DNA from: Noviherbaspirillum malthae
GTDB lineage: Bacteria > Pseudomonadota > Gammaproteobacteria > Burkholderiales > Burkholderiaceae_D
Direction: 5' to 3'
NCBI RefSeq assembly: GCF_015352985.1
Contig: NZ_JACYXF010000002.1
Span: forward strand, 310,001-374,000
Length of the DNA: 64,000 nt
Under the pieces are notes generated by a model. It ran no database searches, was not told the origin of the DNA, and worked only from the letters and a program-made list of their open reading frames with translations. Shown here in pieces: positions 21,893 to 31,392 of this stretch. Position 1 is the first letter of the stretch. The number at the start of each line of letters is the position of its first letter. The position numbers and the translations under genes are program-made.

Positions 21893-24595
21893 ATGACGGT
21901 CAGAAACCTGAACTTCCTTTTCCAGCCCAAGTCGGTCGCCGTTATCGGTGCATCCAGCAAGCCACACAGCGTTGGCGCCACCGTGCTGCAGAACGTGGTG
22001 CACGCCGGATTCGCCGGACCGATTTACCCTGTCAATCCCAAGTATGAACATCTGGGCGCGCTGCCATGCTATCGAGATCTCGCAGCCCTGCCTGCAGCGC
22101 CTGATCTGGCCATCCTCTGTACGCCGCCGCCCACCCTTCCCGGCCTCATTGGCCAGCTTGGCGCAATTGGGACGCGAGCCGCGATTGTGTTGACAGCGGG
22201 GCTCGGCCAGCACACTGATTGGCGGGGACGGACCGTCAAGGAATTGATGCTGGAAGCCGCACAACCCTATCTGTTGCGTATCCTCGGGCCCAACTGCGTC
22301 GGCCTGCTGGCCCCTGGCATCCGGCTTAACGCGAGCTTTGCCCATGTCGACGCGCTTCCGGGAAGGATTGCATTTGTTTCCCAATCCGGTGCAATGGTGA
22401 CCGGCGTGCTCGACTGGGCCAGATCACGCGGCATCGGCTTTTCCAAGTTCGTGTCGCTGGGCGACGGCGCCGACATCGATTTCGGCGACGTGATCGATTA
22501 TCTTGCCAGCGATCCCGACACCCATGCCATTCTCCTCTACGTCGAAGGATTGACCTCGGCACGCAAGTTCATGTCGGCCGCCCGTGCAGCCGCCCGCAAC
22601 AAGCCCACGCTGGCCATCAAGGCAGGCCGCATGGCCGAGGGAGCAAAAGCGGCCGCCTCGCACACCGGCGCACTGGCGGGTGCCGACGACGTTTATGATG
22701 CCGCCATCCGCCGGGCCGGCATGCTGCGGGTGTATTCGACCGAAGAATTGTTTGACGCGGTCGAGACACTGGCGCGACTGCGGCCGCTGTGCGGAGAGCG
22801 CCTGGCCATCATGACCAATGGCGGCGGCCCGGGCGTGATGGCGACCGACATGCTGATGTCGGCTGGCGGCAAGCTGGCGCAGCTGTCGGCCGAGACCATC
22901 AAGCAACTGGATGCCGTACTGCCGAAGAACTGGTCGCGATCCAATCCCGTCGATATCATTGGCGACGCCCCGCCGGAACGCTATGCCGATACGCTTCGGA
23001 TTCTGATGGACGACAGGGAAGTCGATGCCGTGCTGTTCATCCACGCGCCGACTGCGATTGTGTCAAGTGCCGAGATTGCCGCAAGGCTGGAACCGATGGT
23101 CAAGGAAGCCCGCTCCAATATCCTGGCCTGCTGGCTCGGCGGCACGTCCGTTGCTCGCGCAAGGGAGATATTTGCCGCGGCCGGTGTACCGACCTACGAC
23201 ACGCCGGAAAAGGCCGTGGGCGGTTTCATGCAGATGGTGCATTACCGAAAAAACCAGCAACTGCTGATGGAGGTACCGGCGGCCCTGTCCGGCGCGGTGA
23301 AGGAAAACAAACATCTGGCGCGCGGCATCATCGCGCAGGTGCTCGCTGAAGGACGCACCATGTTGTCGGAGTGGGAAGCCAAACAGGTGCTGACTGCCTA
23401 CGGGATTCCGGTGGTGGAAACCCGCACCGTCTCCAGTGCGGATGAAGCTGGCCAGACGGCATCGGCGATCGGATTTCCGGTGGCATTGAAGATTCTTTCC
23501 CCTGACATCGTGCACAAGTCCGATGTCGGAGGCGTCGTCCTGGACCTTGACAGTGCCGATGCAGTCCGGGAAGCTGCTGCCAAAATGCAGGCTCGGCTGT
23601 GCGAGCTGTATCCGCAATCACGACTGCATGGATTTACCGTGCAGGCAATGGCGCGCCGCCCGGAAGGCCGGGAAGTCATCATCGGCGTGGCCTCGGATCC
23701 AGTCTTCGGGCCGGTGATCATGTTCGGTCAAGGCGGCATCGCGGTTGAAGTCGTCGCCGACCATGCCATAGCCTTACCGCCGCTCAATCATGTCCTTGCC
23801 CGCGAACTGATCTCCCGCACACGCATCTCGAACCTTCTCCGCGCTTATCGCAATCGGCGCGCGGCCGATATTGACGCCCTGTGCCGCACCCTGGTTCAAG
23901 TCTCCGACATGGTGGTCGATTTACCGGAACTGCAGGAACTCGATATCAATCCCCTGTTTGCCGATGCCGACGGCGTGATCGCACTTGACGCCCGCCTGCG
24001 GGTTGCGCCTGCCGCGCAAGGCGCCCTGGAACGCCTGGCAATCCGCCCTTACCCCGCCGAACTGGAAGAATGGGTGCAATGGCAGGGAGAGCAGGTGCTG
24101 CTGCGCCCGATTCGTCCCGAAGACGGCGTCGCTCACGTCGCCTTTTTCAATGCGCTGACCCCGGAAGATGTGCGCTTGCGAATGTTCGTCCGGATGCGGG
24201 CACTTCAACCGTCACAGCTCGCCCGGTTTACCCAGATTGACTATGACAGGGAAATGGCGCTCATCGCCACGCGCGCGTCCGCTTCGGGCAATGCGGAGAC
24301 CCTCGGCGTGGCAAGGGTCGTGGCTGACCCCGACAATGTCGCCGCCGAATTCGCGGTCACCATCCGCTCGGACCTGAAAGGGCGTGGACTGGGCCACCTG
24401 CTGATGCAAAAACTGATTGCCTACTGCCGGACCCGCGGCACGCAACGCCTTGTTGGCGAAGCGCTGAATGACAATCGCGGGATGCTCAATCTGGCCGCTC
24501 GGCTGGGCTTCCAGATATCGCCTGCTCCCGACAGGGGGACAATGCTGATGCAGCTTGAACTCGGTCCGCCGGCGCGGCCGCACCCGGCGGGTTGA
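21893..24595 (+). CDS. NDP-forming acyl-CoA ligase / GNAT acetyltransferase fusion (PatZ-like)
   Basis: 900 residues, close to E. coli PatZ (886). Order: CoA-binding domain (about 8-140), succinyl-CoA-synthetase-like flavodoxin domains (about 150-460), ATP-grasp domain (about 490-700) and GNAT domain (about 725-890, with RSDLKGRGLGHLLM as acetyl-CoA loop). PatZ/Pat enzymes acetylate lysines, for example on acetyl-CoA synthetase. Here the ligase half keeps SHTGALAG with His257, the phospho-histidine position of active ADP-forming acetyl-CoA synthetases, so acetate/ATP formation is also possible. It sits in a low-oxygen block where acetyl-CoA control makes sense. Confidence 0.9.
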   Translation: MTVRNLNFLFQPKSVAVIGASSKPHSVGATVLQNVVHAGFAGPIYPVNPKYEHLGALPCYRDLAALPAAPDLAILCTPPPTLPGLIGQLGAIGTRAAIVLTAGLGQHTDWRGRTVKELMLEAAQPYLLRILGPNCVGLLAPGIRLNASFAHVDALPGRIAFVSQSGAMVTGVLDWARSRGIGFSKFVSLGDGADIDFGDVIDYLASDPDTHAILLYVEGLTSARKFMSAARAAARNKPTLAIKAGRMAEGAKAAASHTGALAGADDVYDAAIRRAGMLRVYSTEELFDAVETLARLRPLCGERLAIMTNGGGPGVMATDMLMSAGGKLAQLSAETIKQLDAVLPKNWSRSNPVDIIGDAPPERYADTLRILMDDREVDAVLFIHAPTAIVSSAEIAARLEPMVKEARSNILACWLGGTSVARAREIFAAAGVPTYDTPEKAVGGFMQMVHYRKNQQLLMEVPAALSGAVKENKHLARGIIAQVLAEGRTMLSEWEAKQVLTAYGIPVVETRTVSSADEAGQTASAIGFPVALKILSPDIVHKSDVGGVVLDLDSADAVREAAAKMQARLCELYPQSRLHGFTVQAMARRPEGREVIIGVASDPVFGPVIMFGQGGIAVEVVADHAIALPPLNHVLARELISRTRISNLLRAYRNRRAADIDALCRTLVQVSDMVVDLPELQELDINPLFADADGVIALDARLRVAPAAQGALERLAIRPYPAELEEWVQWQGEQVLLRPIRPEDGVAHVAFFNALTPEDVRLRMFVRMRALQPSQLARFTQIDYDREMALIATRASASGNAETLGVARVVADPDNVAAEFAVTIRSDLKGRGLGHLLMQKLIAYCRTRGTQRLVGEALNDNRGMLNLAARLGFQISPAPDRGTMLMQLELGPPARPHPAG

Positions 24596-24632
24596 TCATC
24601 GCAGTTAGCCAAGCAGTGTCAGGTGTCAGGAA

Positions 24633-25430
24633 TCAGGCTGCCATGAACACCGGTATCGTCGCCGACTTCAGCATTGCGCCCGTCGTTCCGCCCAGACGCA
24701 CGCCCGGATAGCGCGGGTGTGCGACACATCCCATGACCACCATGTCGCTCGATAACCTGGATGCAAGTTGAAGGAGCTGCGTCCCTGGCTGCTCCTCCCC
24801 GTCCTGGTGCAGCGCATTGGCATGAATGCCATGGCGGGCCAGGTAAGCCAGCAGTTCCGGCATGCTGTCCTTTTTGATCCGCTCAGGAAAAACCGGCGAG
24901 CGCAGATGGGCCACATGGACTTCTCGCGCATGCCGCAACATGGGCAACGCCGAGCGGACTGCTCTTGCCACAGGCATGCCGCCGTTCCAGGCAATCAGAA
25001 TGCGTTCACCGGTTTCATGCTCGCTCTGCCCCGATACCTGAGCAGGTACGACGATCACGGGTCCGCCGCAATTGTGGATGACATACTGGAGGAAATCGAT
25101 CCGCGTATCAGGATTGCCGCTGCCCTCTTTCCCCAGGACGATCAGGTCGCTGCACAATCCATGCTGACTGATTTCAGTCGCCGCATCGCCCTGGACCACA
25201 CAATGTGCGGAAGACGGCACGGCAAGGCGGGAAGCGCTTTGATCGAAGCACCCGAAAAGGTATTCCCTCCTTCGCTCCTGCATGAGCGGTTGCTCGGCCC
25301 CGTCCGCAGAATCGACGGCCATGCCGATCAGATGAGCACCTTCCCGGAACGCGAGCTGACAGCCGACCTCCAGGCATGCGCCCAAACAGGGCGACTCGTC
25401 GACATGCACGGTGATGACCTTATAAGCCAT
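24633..25430 (-). CDS. Tandem-domain universal stress protein, divergent ATP motif
   Basis: 265 residues with two Usp folds (about 1-130 and 140-265). The C-terminal motif reads GCVAHPRYPGVRLGGTTG; the usual GxxG is altered (GCVAHP), so nucleotide binding is uncertain. It is convergent with the CoA-ligase gene (37 bp apart) and divergent from phaC. An FNR-type box at 25516-25529 lies about 90 bp before its start. It differs clearly from the Usp at 20974, so it is not a recent duplicate. Confidence 0.87.
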   Translation of the reverse strand: MAYKVITVHVDESPCLGACLEVGCQLAFREGAHLIGMAVDSADGAEQPLMQERRREYLFGCFDQSASRLAVPSSAHCVVQGDAATEISQHGLCSDLIVLGKEGSGNPDTRIDFLQYVIHNCGGPVIVVPAQVSGQSEHETGERILIAWNGGMPVARAVRSALPMLRHAREVHVAHLRSPVFPERIKKDSMPELLAYLARHGIHANALHQDGEEQPGTQLLQLASRLSSDMVVMGCVAHPRYPGVRLGGTTGAMLKSATIPVFMAA

Positions 25431-25515
25431 ATGTTCCCTCCATCGGCAACTTTGGATCGCTCGGTTGCAGCGCCTTTAATGTAGAACGCCGGCGCGCTGC
25501 TGTCATCGGCCGGAT

Positions 25516-25529
25516 TTGAGCCAGGTCAA
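25516..25529. promoter_or_regulatory. FNR/Anr-type box TTGAGCCAGGTCAA
   Basis: Fits TTGA-N6-TCAA. Nearest leftward gene is the Usp starting at 25430. A TACATT hexamer on the minus strand (25478-25483) is a possible -10 but places the box near -51, so the geometry is less clear than at neighbouring sites. Confidence 0.6.
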
Positions 25530-25617
25530 AATGCAAAACATCATCACGCCGGTGATTTGTACACCCGCCACCCCAGTCTTTGCTGCGCCTGGCCTCCCTG
25601 CCCCCTTCCCGCCATAT

Positions 25618-25631
25618 TTGACTTCCGTCAA
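25618..25631 (+). promoter_or_regulatory. FNR/Anr-type box TTGACTTCCGTCAA
   Basis: Perfect TTGAC-N4-GTCAA. TACGGT at 25654-25659 occupies the -10 position expected for activation from -41.5. It lies 102 bp upstream of phaC. The gene-free stretch 25431-25732 holds only this and the previous box. Confidence 0.72.
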
Positions 25632-25732
25632 GCGGACATGCCCGATGCGGCGGTACGGTAGCCGTCATTTCTCATTAGGGGCGGCGGGGTGTCTGCGAGT
25701 GCGGCACCGGCCTCCTTATCAAGAGGCCATGC

Positions 25733-27526
25733 ATGAACAAACCGCTACCGGAACTGGCGAAGCCAGAACGCCTTGCCAGCGCCTGGCTCGGCAAAAGCTC
25801 CAGTGCCGATCCGTATTATCACGGCACTGCGGACAGCCTTGACCGGGCCTATCATGCATTGCTTGGCAGGATGACCGCCACGCTGTCACCGGCGTCACTC
25901 TGGCTGGCCTACTTTGACTGGCTCATCCATTTGCAAATGTCGCCCTCCAAGCAGCAGCAACTGTGGGAGGAGGCCTGGAAGAAGTATGCACAGTGGGCGG
26001 TTCTCCAATCGCGCGAAATACTCTTTGGCGAAGACGTTGAGCGTGAACGCATCTTTCCGCTTCCGCAAGACAAGCGTTTCACTGCCGAGACGTGGAAACA
26101 ATGGCCATTTGATGCCTTATCACAAGGCTTCCTGCTCACTCAGCAGTGGTGGCATCGTGCGACGACCGGTGTCATCGGTGTTTCGCGCCACCATGAAGAT
26201 GTTGTGACCTTCGTCGCGCGCCAGTTGCTTGACATGCTGGCCCCGTCGAACCACCTGCTGACAAACCCGGTTGCCCTGCAAGCGACGGTCCGTGAAGGCG
26301 GCATGAACCTGGTCCGCGGAGCCATCAACTGGTGGAAGGATGCCGGCAATTATGCAACCGGTTTGCCGCCGGGCGTGCCGGATAATTTTCATGTCGGCGA
26401 GCAGGTTGCCATCACTCCAGGAAAAGTCGTCTATCGCAACCGCTTGATCGAACTGATCCAGTACACGCCGACGACGGAGAAAGTGCATGCCTGCCCTATC
26501 CTGTTCGTGCCGGCATGGATCATGAAATATTACATCCTGGATCTTTCCCCGGATAACAGTCTGGTGCGCTTTTTGGTCAGCCAAGGCTATACGGTATTCA
26601 TGATTTCATGGAAGAATCCTGGCCCGGAAGACCGTGAGCTCACGCTCGATGACTATCGTACCTTGGGTGTGATGGCCGCGATCGATGTCGCAACCAGCCT
26701 TTCCGGGACCAGCAAAATCAATGCGGTTGGCTACTGCCTGGGCGGAACCCTGCTGGCGATCGCCGCTGCGACAATGGCGCGCGACGGCGACGACCGCCTG
26801 GAAAGCATGTCAATGTTTGCAGCCCAGGTCGATTTCAAGGAACCCGGCGAACTCTCGCTTTTCATTGACGAGAGCCAGATCGCGATGCTCGAAGCGGGCA
26901 TGTGGGACACGGGATACCTGAATACCCGGCAGATGGCAGGCGCCTTCCAGCTGCTGCGGTCCAACGACCTGATCTGGTCACGTCGGCTCAATCAGTATGT
27001 GCTTGGTCAAGCCGAAGCACACAACGATCTGGCGGCATGGAATTCCGATGCCACGCGCATGCCTTACCGGATGCATTCGGAGTATCTTCGCCATCTTTTC
27101 CTTGGCAATGACCTGGCCGAGGGGCGCTTCCGCGTCGGTGGACGGACAGTGGCGCTCACGGACATTCGTGTACCCATCTTTGCGGTGGGTACGCTGACCG
27201 ATCACGTTGCGCCATGGCGGTCGGTATTCAAGATTCATCTGCTCACCGACACCGAGGTGACCTTTTTGCTAACCAGCGGCGGGCACAACGCCGGCGTCAT
27301 TTCCCCTCCGGGACGCCAGAACCGTTCCTACCAAATTGTCACGCACCATCCCAACGAGCCGTATACGGATCCGGGTGACTGGCAGTGTGTCGCCCTGACG
27401 CACGAAGGCTCGTGGTGGCCGGCATGGGAAACCTGGCTAGCGGTCAGGTCCGGTCGATCGGTACCGCCGCCGGCGCCGCAAAGATCCTTGGGTGATGCGC
27501 CAGGCGCCTATGTCCTGACTACCTGA
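25733..27526 (+). CDS. phaC: Poly(3-hydroxyalkanoate) synthase, class I
   Basis: 597 residues, the usual class I length. An N-terminal PhaC_N region (about 60-260) is followed by an alpha/beta-hydrolase domain. The lipase-like box GYCLGG carries the catalytic Cys335; the Asp (TDHVAP) and His (GGHNAG) of the triad are visible further on. It polymerises (R)-3-hydroxyacyl-CoA into cytoplasmic granules, a carbon and electron sink when oxygen limits. The FNR-type box 102 bp upstream suggests oxygen control. The P-type ATPase gene starts 25 bp after its stop, so the two are probably co-transcribed. No phasin, phaR or phaA is adjacent. Confidence 0.95.
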   Translation: MNKPLPELAKPERLASAWLGKSSSADPYYHGTADSLDRAYHALLGRMTATLSPASLWLAYFDWLIHLQMSPSKQQQLWEEAWKKYAQWAVLQSREILFGEDVERERIFPLPQDKRFTAETWKQWPFDALSQGFLLTQQWWHRATTGVIGVSRHHEDVVTFVARQLLDMLAPSNHLLTNPVALQATVREGGMNLVRGAINWWKDAGNYATGLPPGVPDNFHVGEQVAITPGKVVYRNRLIELIQYTPTTEKVHACPILFVPAWIMKYYILDLSPDNSLVRFLVSQGYTVFMISWKNPGPEDRELTLDDYRTLGVMAAIDVATSLSGTSKINAVGYCLGGTLLAIAAATMARDGDDRLESMSMFAAQVDFKEPGELSLFIDESQIAMLEAGMWDTGYLNTRQMAGAFQLLRSNDLIWSRRLNQYVLGQAEAHNDLAAWNSDATRMPYRMHSEYLRHLFLGNDLAEGRFRVGGRTVALTDIRVPIFAVGTLTDHVAPWRSVFKIHLLTDTEVTFLLTSGGHNAGVISPPGRQNRSYQIVTHHPNEPYTDPGDWQCVALTHEGSWWPAWETWLAVRSGRSVPPPAPQRSLGDAPGAYVLTT

Positions 27527-27551
27527 TTATATAAGAGCCTCCGTCAACATC

Positions 27552-30104
27552 ATGACTGCACCGTCACCTGAACAAGGTTTGTCTGCCGAGACTGCTGCGC
27601 AACGGCTTGCGGATGAGGGACCGAACGCGCTGCCGGACGACAGCCACCGTCTTCTGCGAATCGTGCTCGCCGCAATGGCCGAACCGATGTTCCTGTTGCT
27701 GCTTGCCGCATCGGCATTGTATCTGGCACTCGGCGACTTTCACGAGGGTTTGCTGCTGCTGTTCATGGTCTGCGTCACCATCGGCTTGACGCTCTACCAG
27801 GAAGGAAAGACGGAAAGGGCATTGGCAGCCCTGCGTGACCTCAGCAGTCCGCGCGCGCTCGTTCGGCGAGATGGCAAGACGCTACGCATTCCCGGCCGGG
27901 AAGTCGTGCGGGGCGACTTGCTGTTGCTGGCTGAGGGCGACCGTATTGCCGCCGACGGCATCCTGCTTCAGGCAAACAACCTGCAGGTCGATGAATCCAT
28001 GCTGACCGGCGAGTCGGTGTCCGTCCGCAAAAGCAATCTTGCGTCCGATGCGCCCGACGCGCGCCCCGGTGGTGACGACCTGCCCTTTGTCTGGTCCGGA
28101 ACGCTGGTGGTCCAAGGCGAAGGTATCGCCTGTGTTTCCGCGACCGGAGCTCACAGTGAGATTGGCCGGATCGGTGCTTCGCTCAGAACGCTTACGCCGG
28201 AACGGTCTCCGCTACAGAACGAAGTCGCACGACTGGTCAAGGTGTTCGCCATTGGCGGCGTCGTGCTGAGCCTGATCACGATTGCCATGTATGGAACACT
28301 GCGTGGCGACTGGTTGCAAGCGTTATTGGCCGGTATTGCGCTGTCCATGTCGCTGCTGCCGGAGGAGTTTCCTGTCATTCTGGCGGTCTTCCCGGCAATC
28401 GGTGCCTGGCGCTTGTCTCGGGCACAGATACTGACCCGCCGCCTCCCGTCGATCGAGACGCTCGGCGCCATTTCCGTTCTGTGCACGGACAAAACGGGCA
28501 CGTTGACCGAAAACCGCATGCAGCTGGCATATCTTTACGCTGATGGACGAGAAATAGATCTGGCTCGAACCGACCGCCTCAGCTTATCCGAGTCCGAGCG
28601 GGGGCTTGTTCACTATGCAGCACTGGCAAGCAAGCCGGAACCGTTTGATCCCATGGAAAAGGCCATCCATCAAGCGTGGAACGAGATTGGCCCGTCTGTG
28701 GCACAGACTTCGCCTTCCTCGTACACGCTTGCACGTGAATATCCGCTGTCCCTCCAGTTGCGGGCAATGACAAACGCATGGATGGATCCGTCGGGCCCTG
28801 TAATTGTTGCCGCTAAAGGCGCCCCGGAGGCCATAGCCTATCTGTGTCATCTCGGAATGGCAGAGCTGAACGCGTTGAAGGCGACGGTCGATGCCATGGC
28901 TGTCAAAGGACTGCGCATCCTGGCAGTTGCCGCCGCCCAGTACAATGCCACGCCACTGCCTTCGTCTCAGGAAGAATTCCACTTTACCTATCTGGGCCTG
29001 ATCGGGCTTGCCGATCCCTTGCGGCCAGAGATTCCGCAGGCAGTCGCCGAATGCGTGACGGCCGGTATCCGCGTGATCATGATCACCGGCGATTATCCGG
29101 CTACCGCTGCCAGTATCGCCGCGCAAGCAGGTATTCCGGCTGGGAGCGTCCTGAGCGGCAACGCGCTCGACGAACTCAGCGACGAACAGCTTGCGTCCCG
29201 GCTTCAGACTTGCAATGTTTGCGCGCGCATCACGCCGGATCAGAAATTGCGCATCGTACAGGCTCTGAAGCGCCGTGGCGCGGTTGTGGCGATGACAGGC
29301 GACGGCGTCAATGATGCACCCGCGCTCAAAGCGGCGCACGTCGGCATCGCCATGGGTGCGCGAGGCACGGACGTGGCGCGGGAAGCGGCCTCGCTGGTCC
29401 TGCTGGACGATAATTTTGCATCGATCGTGCGCGGCATCCGCCTGGGGCGACGCATCTATGTCAACATGCAAAATGCCATGACTTACGTCTTTTCCATGCA
29501 CATGCCCATCGCCGGCATGGCCTTGCTGCCCGCGGTGCTCGGATGGCCGATTCTGCTTTATCCTGCCCATATCGCGCTGCTGGAACTGATCATCGACCCG
29601 GGCTGCTCGCTCGCCTTCGAAAACGAGCGATCCGACGAGGAAGCCATGCATCTGCCTCCTCGCAATCCGGCTCAGCCGGTATTCTCGAGGCACGACGTAT
29701 TCAGAGTCGCGCTGCAAGGCGTCGGGGCGCTCGCCATCGTCGCCTATGTCTTCGCGACAGGTCTGTCTCATTGGTCAGCAGACGTGGCGCGCACGAGTGC
29801 ATTCTGTACGCTGGTCACGGCAAATCTGGCTCTTCTTTTTTCCAACCTGTCAAGACAGCACAGCGTGCTGCGTGCCTTGGCATCAACGAATCGGATTCCG
29901 TTACTGCTTGCGGCAATCACAATTATCCTGCTGCTGGCCACCATGCATATACCGTATCTGGCGACCTCGCTGCATTTCGCGCCACTGTCAGTCGGACAGA
30001 CCGCGTATGCGCTTGGTATGGGACTGCTGTGCCTTGCCTGGTTTGAAGCGGTCAAGTTTGGCCAGCGTGCCGCCGGCCAAAGCAATGCCGCCCGTCGGAT
30101 TTAG
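27552..30104 (+). CDS. P-type cation ATPase with PEEFP transport motif, substrate unknown
   Basis: 850 residues. A cation-ATPase N domain (about 5-60), MLTGES in the actuator domain, DKTGTLTEN phosphorylation site, ITGDYP and GDGVNDAP are all present, with about ten membrane helices. The helix-4 motif is PEEFP, not the PEGLP of Ca2+ pumps or the CPC of copper pumps, which marks a bacterial subgroup related to P2/PMA-type pumps with unproved ion specificity (Ca2+, H+ or Na+/K+ are possible). It follows phaC by 25 bp. Similar pumps occur beside Usp genes in low-oxygen loci of related bacteria. Confidence 0.87.
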   Translation: MTAPSPEQGLSAETAAQRLADEGPNALPDDSHRLLRIVLAAMAEPMFLLLLAASALYLALGDFHEGLLLLFMVCVTIGLTLYQEGKTERALAALRDLSSPRALVRRDGKTLRIPGREVVRGDLLLLAEGDRIAADGILLQANNLQVDESMLTGESVSVRKSNLASDAPDARPGGDDLPFVWSGTLVVQGEGIACVSATGAHSEIGRIGASLRTLTPERSPLQNEVARLVKVFAIGGVVLSLITIAMYGTLRGDWLQALLAGIALSMSLLPEEFPVILAVFPAIGAWRLSRAQILTRRLPSIETLGAISVLCTDKTGTLTENRMQLAYLYADGREIDLARTDRLSLSESERGLVHYAALASKPEPFDPMEKAIHQAWNEIGPSVAQTSPSSYTLAREYPLSLQLRAMTNAWMDPSGPVIVAAKGAPEAIAYLCHLGMAELNALKATVDAMAVKGLRILAVAAAQYNATPLPSSQEEFHFTYLGLIGLADPLRPEIPQAVAECVTAGIRVIMITGDYPATAASIAAQAGIPAGSVLSGNALDELSDEQLASRLQTCNVCARITPDQKLRIVQALKRRGAVVAMTGDGVNDAPALKAAHVGIAMGARGTDVAREAASLVLLDDNFASIVRGIRLGRRIYVNMQNAMTYVFSMHMPIAGMALLPAVLGWPILLYPAHIALLELIIDPGCSLAFENERSDEEAMHLPPRNPAQPVFSRHDVFRVALQGVGALAIVAYVFATGLSHWSADVARTSAFCTLVTANLALLFSNLSRQHSVLRALASTNRIPLLLAAITIILLLATMHIPYLATSLHFAPLSVGQTAYALGMGLLCLAWFEAVKFGQRAAGQSNAARRI

Positions 30105-30222
30105 TCACGGGGTCGTGCAAGACAGGCCTACGGACGGATGAATGTGCCGCCAGGCGGAAGACAAGGCAGCAGCACCTTTGCCGGACACTCCGGAGTGATG
30201 ACGAACCAAGTGAAATGCATTG

Positions 30223-31191
30223 CTAGGCGGGTAGACCGGATCTGACCTTCCACAACCATGCTGCTCCGTACGTGGCTGCCGCTTCACTAGTATCGGACCC
30301 GGCCACCGATGCCTGATGACCACGCTGTGTCAGGTACCTCGCCAATGGCTCGGTGATGGTCAAATGCCCATAGAGAATGACCGGGATTTCCGTTTTGATG
30401 AGTGCGATGTCCAACGCGGCCACCGCACCCAACAGATAGGCAGTGGCCTTGTCCGGAGGAGCATGCATGAGCTGGTCAAGAAGGCGAACACAAAATGCGG
30501 CTCGTCCAAAGCCAACCGCGTCGGTAGCCTCGCGTCCCTTGTCCCAGTACTCGGGATCAACCGCAGTCAACTTGTCGAGCGGTGTGACGCTGGATGCCAG
30601 TATCGTGTTCTGTGTCAGTGCATGCAGCAACTCCCCGCTCAGCGACGTTTTCGACGAAAGGATCTGGGAATCGTCCGTACAGATAAGCTTGTGATGTGAC
30701 CCGGCATGGAAAAAGTTGACCGGACCTTTTAGGCTGAGTTGGTTGCGCAGGCCGATGACTTCGGTTTCTTCACCTCGCATCACATCCGTGCATGAAATAG
30801 AGTAAATCCGCACGTCGTTGATCATCGTCCGCACCCCCGGGATAAAATACACGGAACCGATCGATGGCAGGTCCCGAACGACCAACCTGGACGCCAGCTC
30901 CGTGTACATCACCGGTGCGACAAGATGAGGTACCTCGGCCAACCCGATGTTACTTCCGATCATCCCCAAGGCAATTACCGTATCGAATCGGGCGAACGAG
31001 TGTGCCTCGATCAAGAGTTTGCTGACGGCGCCATGCAGTGCCGCGCCGCCATTGCGTGCCACATCCCGAACCCCAATGGCGTATGCCTTTTGCCAGATGA
31101 CGGCATCTCCATTCCAGAGGCGAAGTCGCGTACGGGTCGTACCACCATCCAGCACGGCAATTATTTCCGAAGCATACGCTTGCGTGCTCAT
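30223..31191 (-). CDS. dgoK: 2-dehydro-3-deoxygalactonokinase-like sugar kinase
   Basis: 322 residues from ATG 31191 behind CGGGAGCGCACG; an earlier start at 31248 is not supported. The N-terminus has the phosphate-binding LDGGTTRTRLRLW, and the middle contains DVMRGEETEVIG, the DgoK signature. It would phosphorylate 2-keto-3-deoxy-galactonate in the De Ley-Doudoroff galactose pathway. No dgoA aldolase or dehydratase lies nearby, so the physiological substrate is uncertain. It is convergent with the PEEFP ATPase (118 bp gap) and divergent from a single-domain Usp. Confidence 0.85.
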   Translation of the reverse strand: MSTQAYASEIIAVLDGGTTRTRLRLWNGDAVIWQKAYAIGVRDVARNGGAALHGAVSKLLIEAHSFARFDTVIALGMIGSNIGLAEVPHLVAPVMYTELASRLVVRDLPSIGSVYFIPGVRTMINDVRIYSISCTDVMRGEETEVIGLRNQLSLKGPVNFFHAGSHHKLICTDDSQILSSKTSLSGELLHALTQNTILASSVTPLDKLTAVDPEYWDKGREATDAVGFGRAAFCVRLLDQLMHAPPDKATAYLLGAVAALDIALIKTEIPVILYGHLTITEPLARYLTQRGHQASVAGSDTSEAAATYGAAWLWKVRSGLPA

Positions 31192-31323
31192 CGTGCGCTC
31201 CCGCCGTTGATCATTCCAGGAAGACTGCTGAAAATATCTCAAAGCCACAATGGTGGTGGCTCACCTCCACTACAGCGAAAGGCAGTTCTTCGGCTCTGTG
31301 ACTTTTACACCATTTCGTGCAAA

Positions 31324-31337
31324 TTGAGGCGGCTCAA
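31324..31337 (+). promoter_or_regulatory. FNR/Anr-type box TTGAGGCGGCTCAA
   Basis: Perfect 14-bp palindrome between dgoK and the Usp at 31393. TAACTT (31359-31364) lies at the -10 position for a promoter activated from about -41, directed towards the Usp. The predicted transcript begins about 20 bp before the ATG. Confidence 0.72.
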
Positions 31338-31392
31338 TCTGCTTTGATCACCCGCTGCTAACTTGAAGTGTAGCCGATCATTTCAATGTCCT

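Noticed and set aside
28584..29771. 395-codon antisense frame in the PEEFP ATPase gene
   Set aside because: The sense gene has all P-type ATPase motifs; the antisense frame lacks any.
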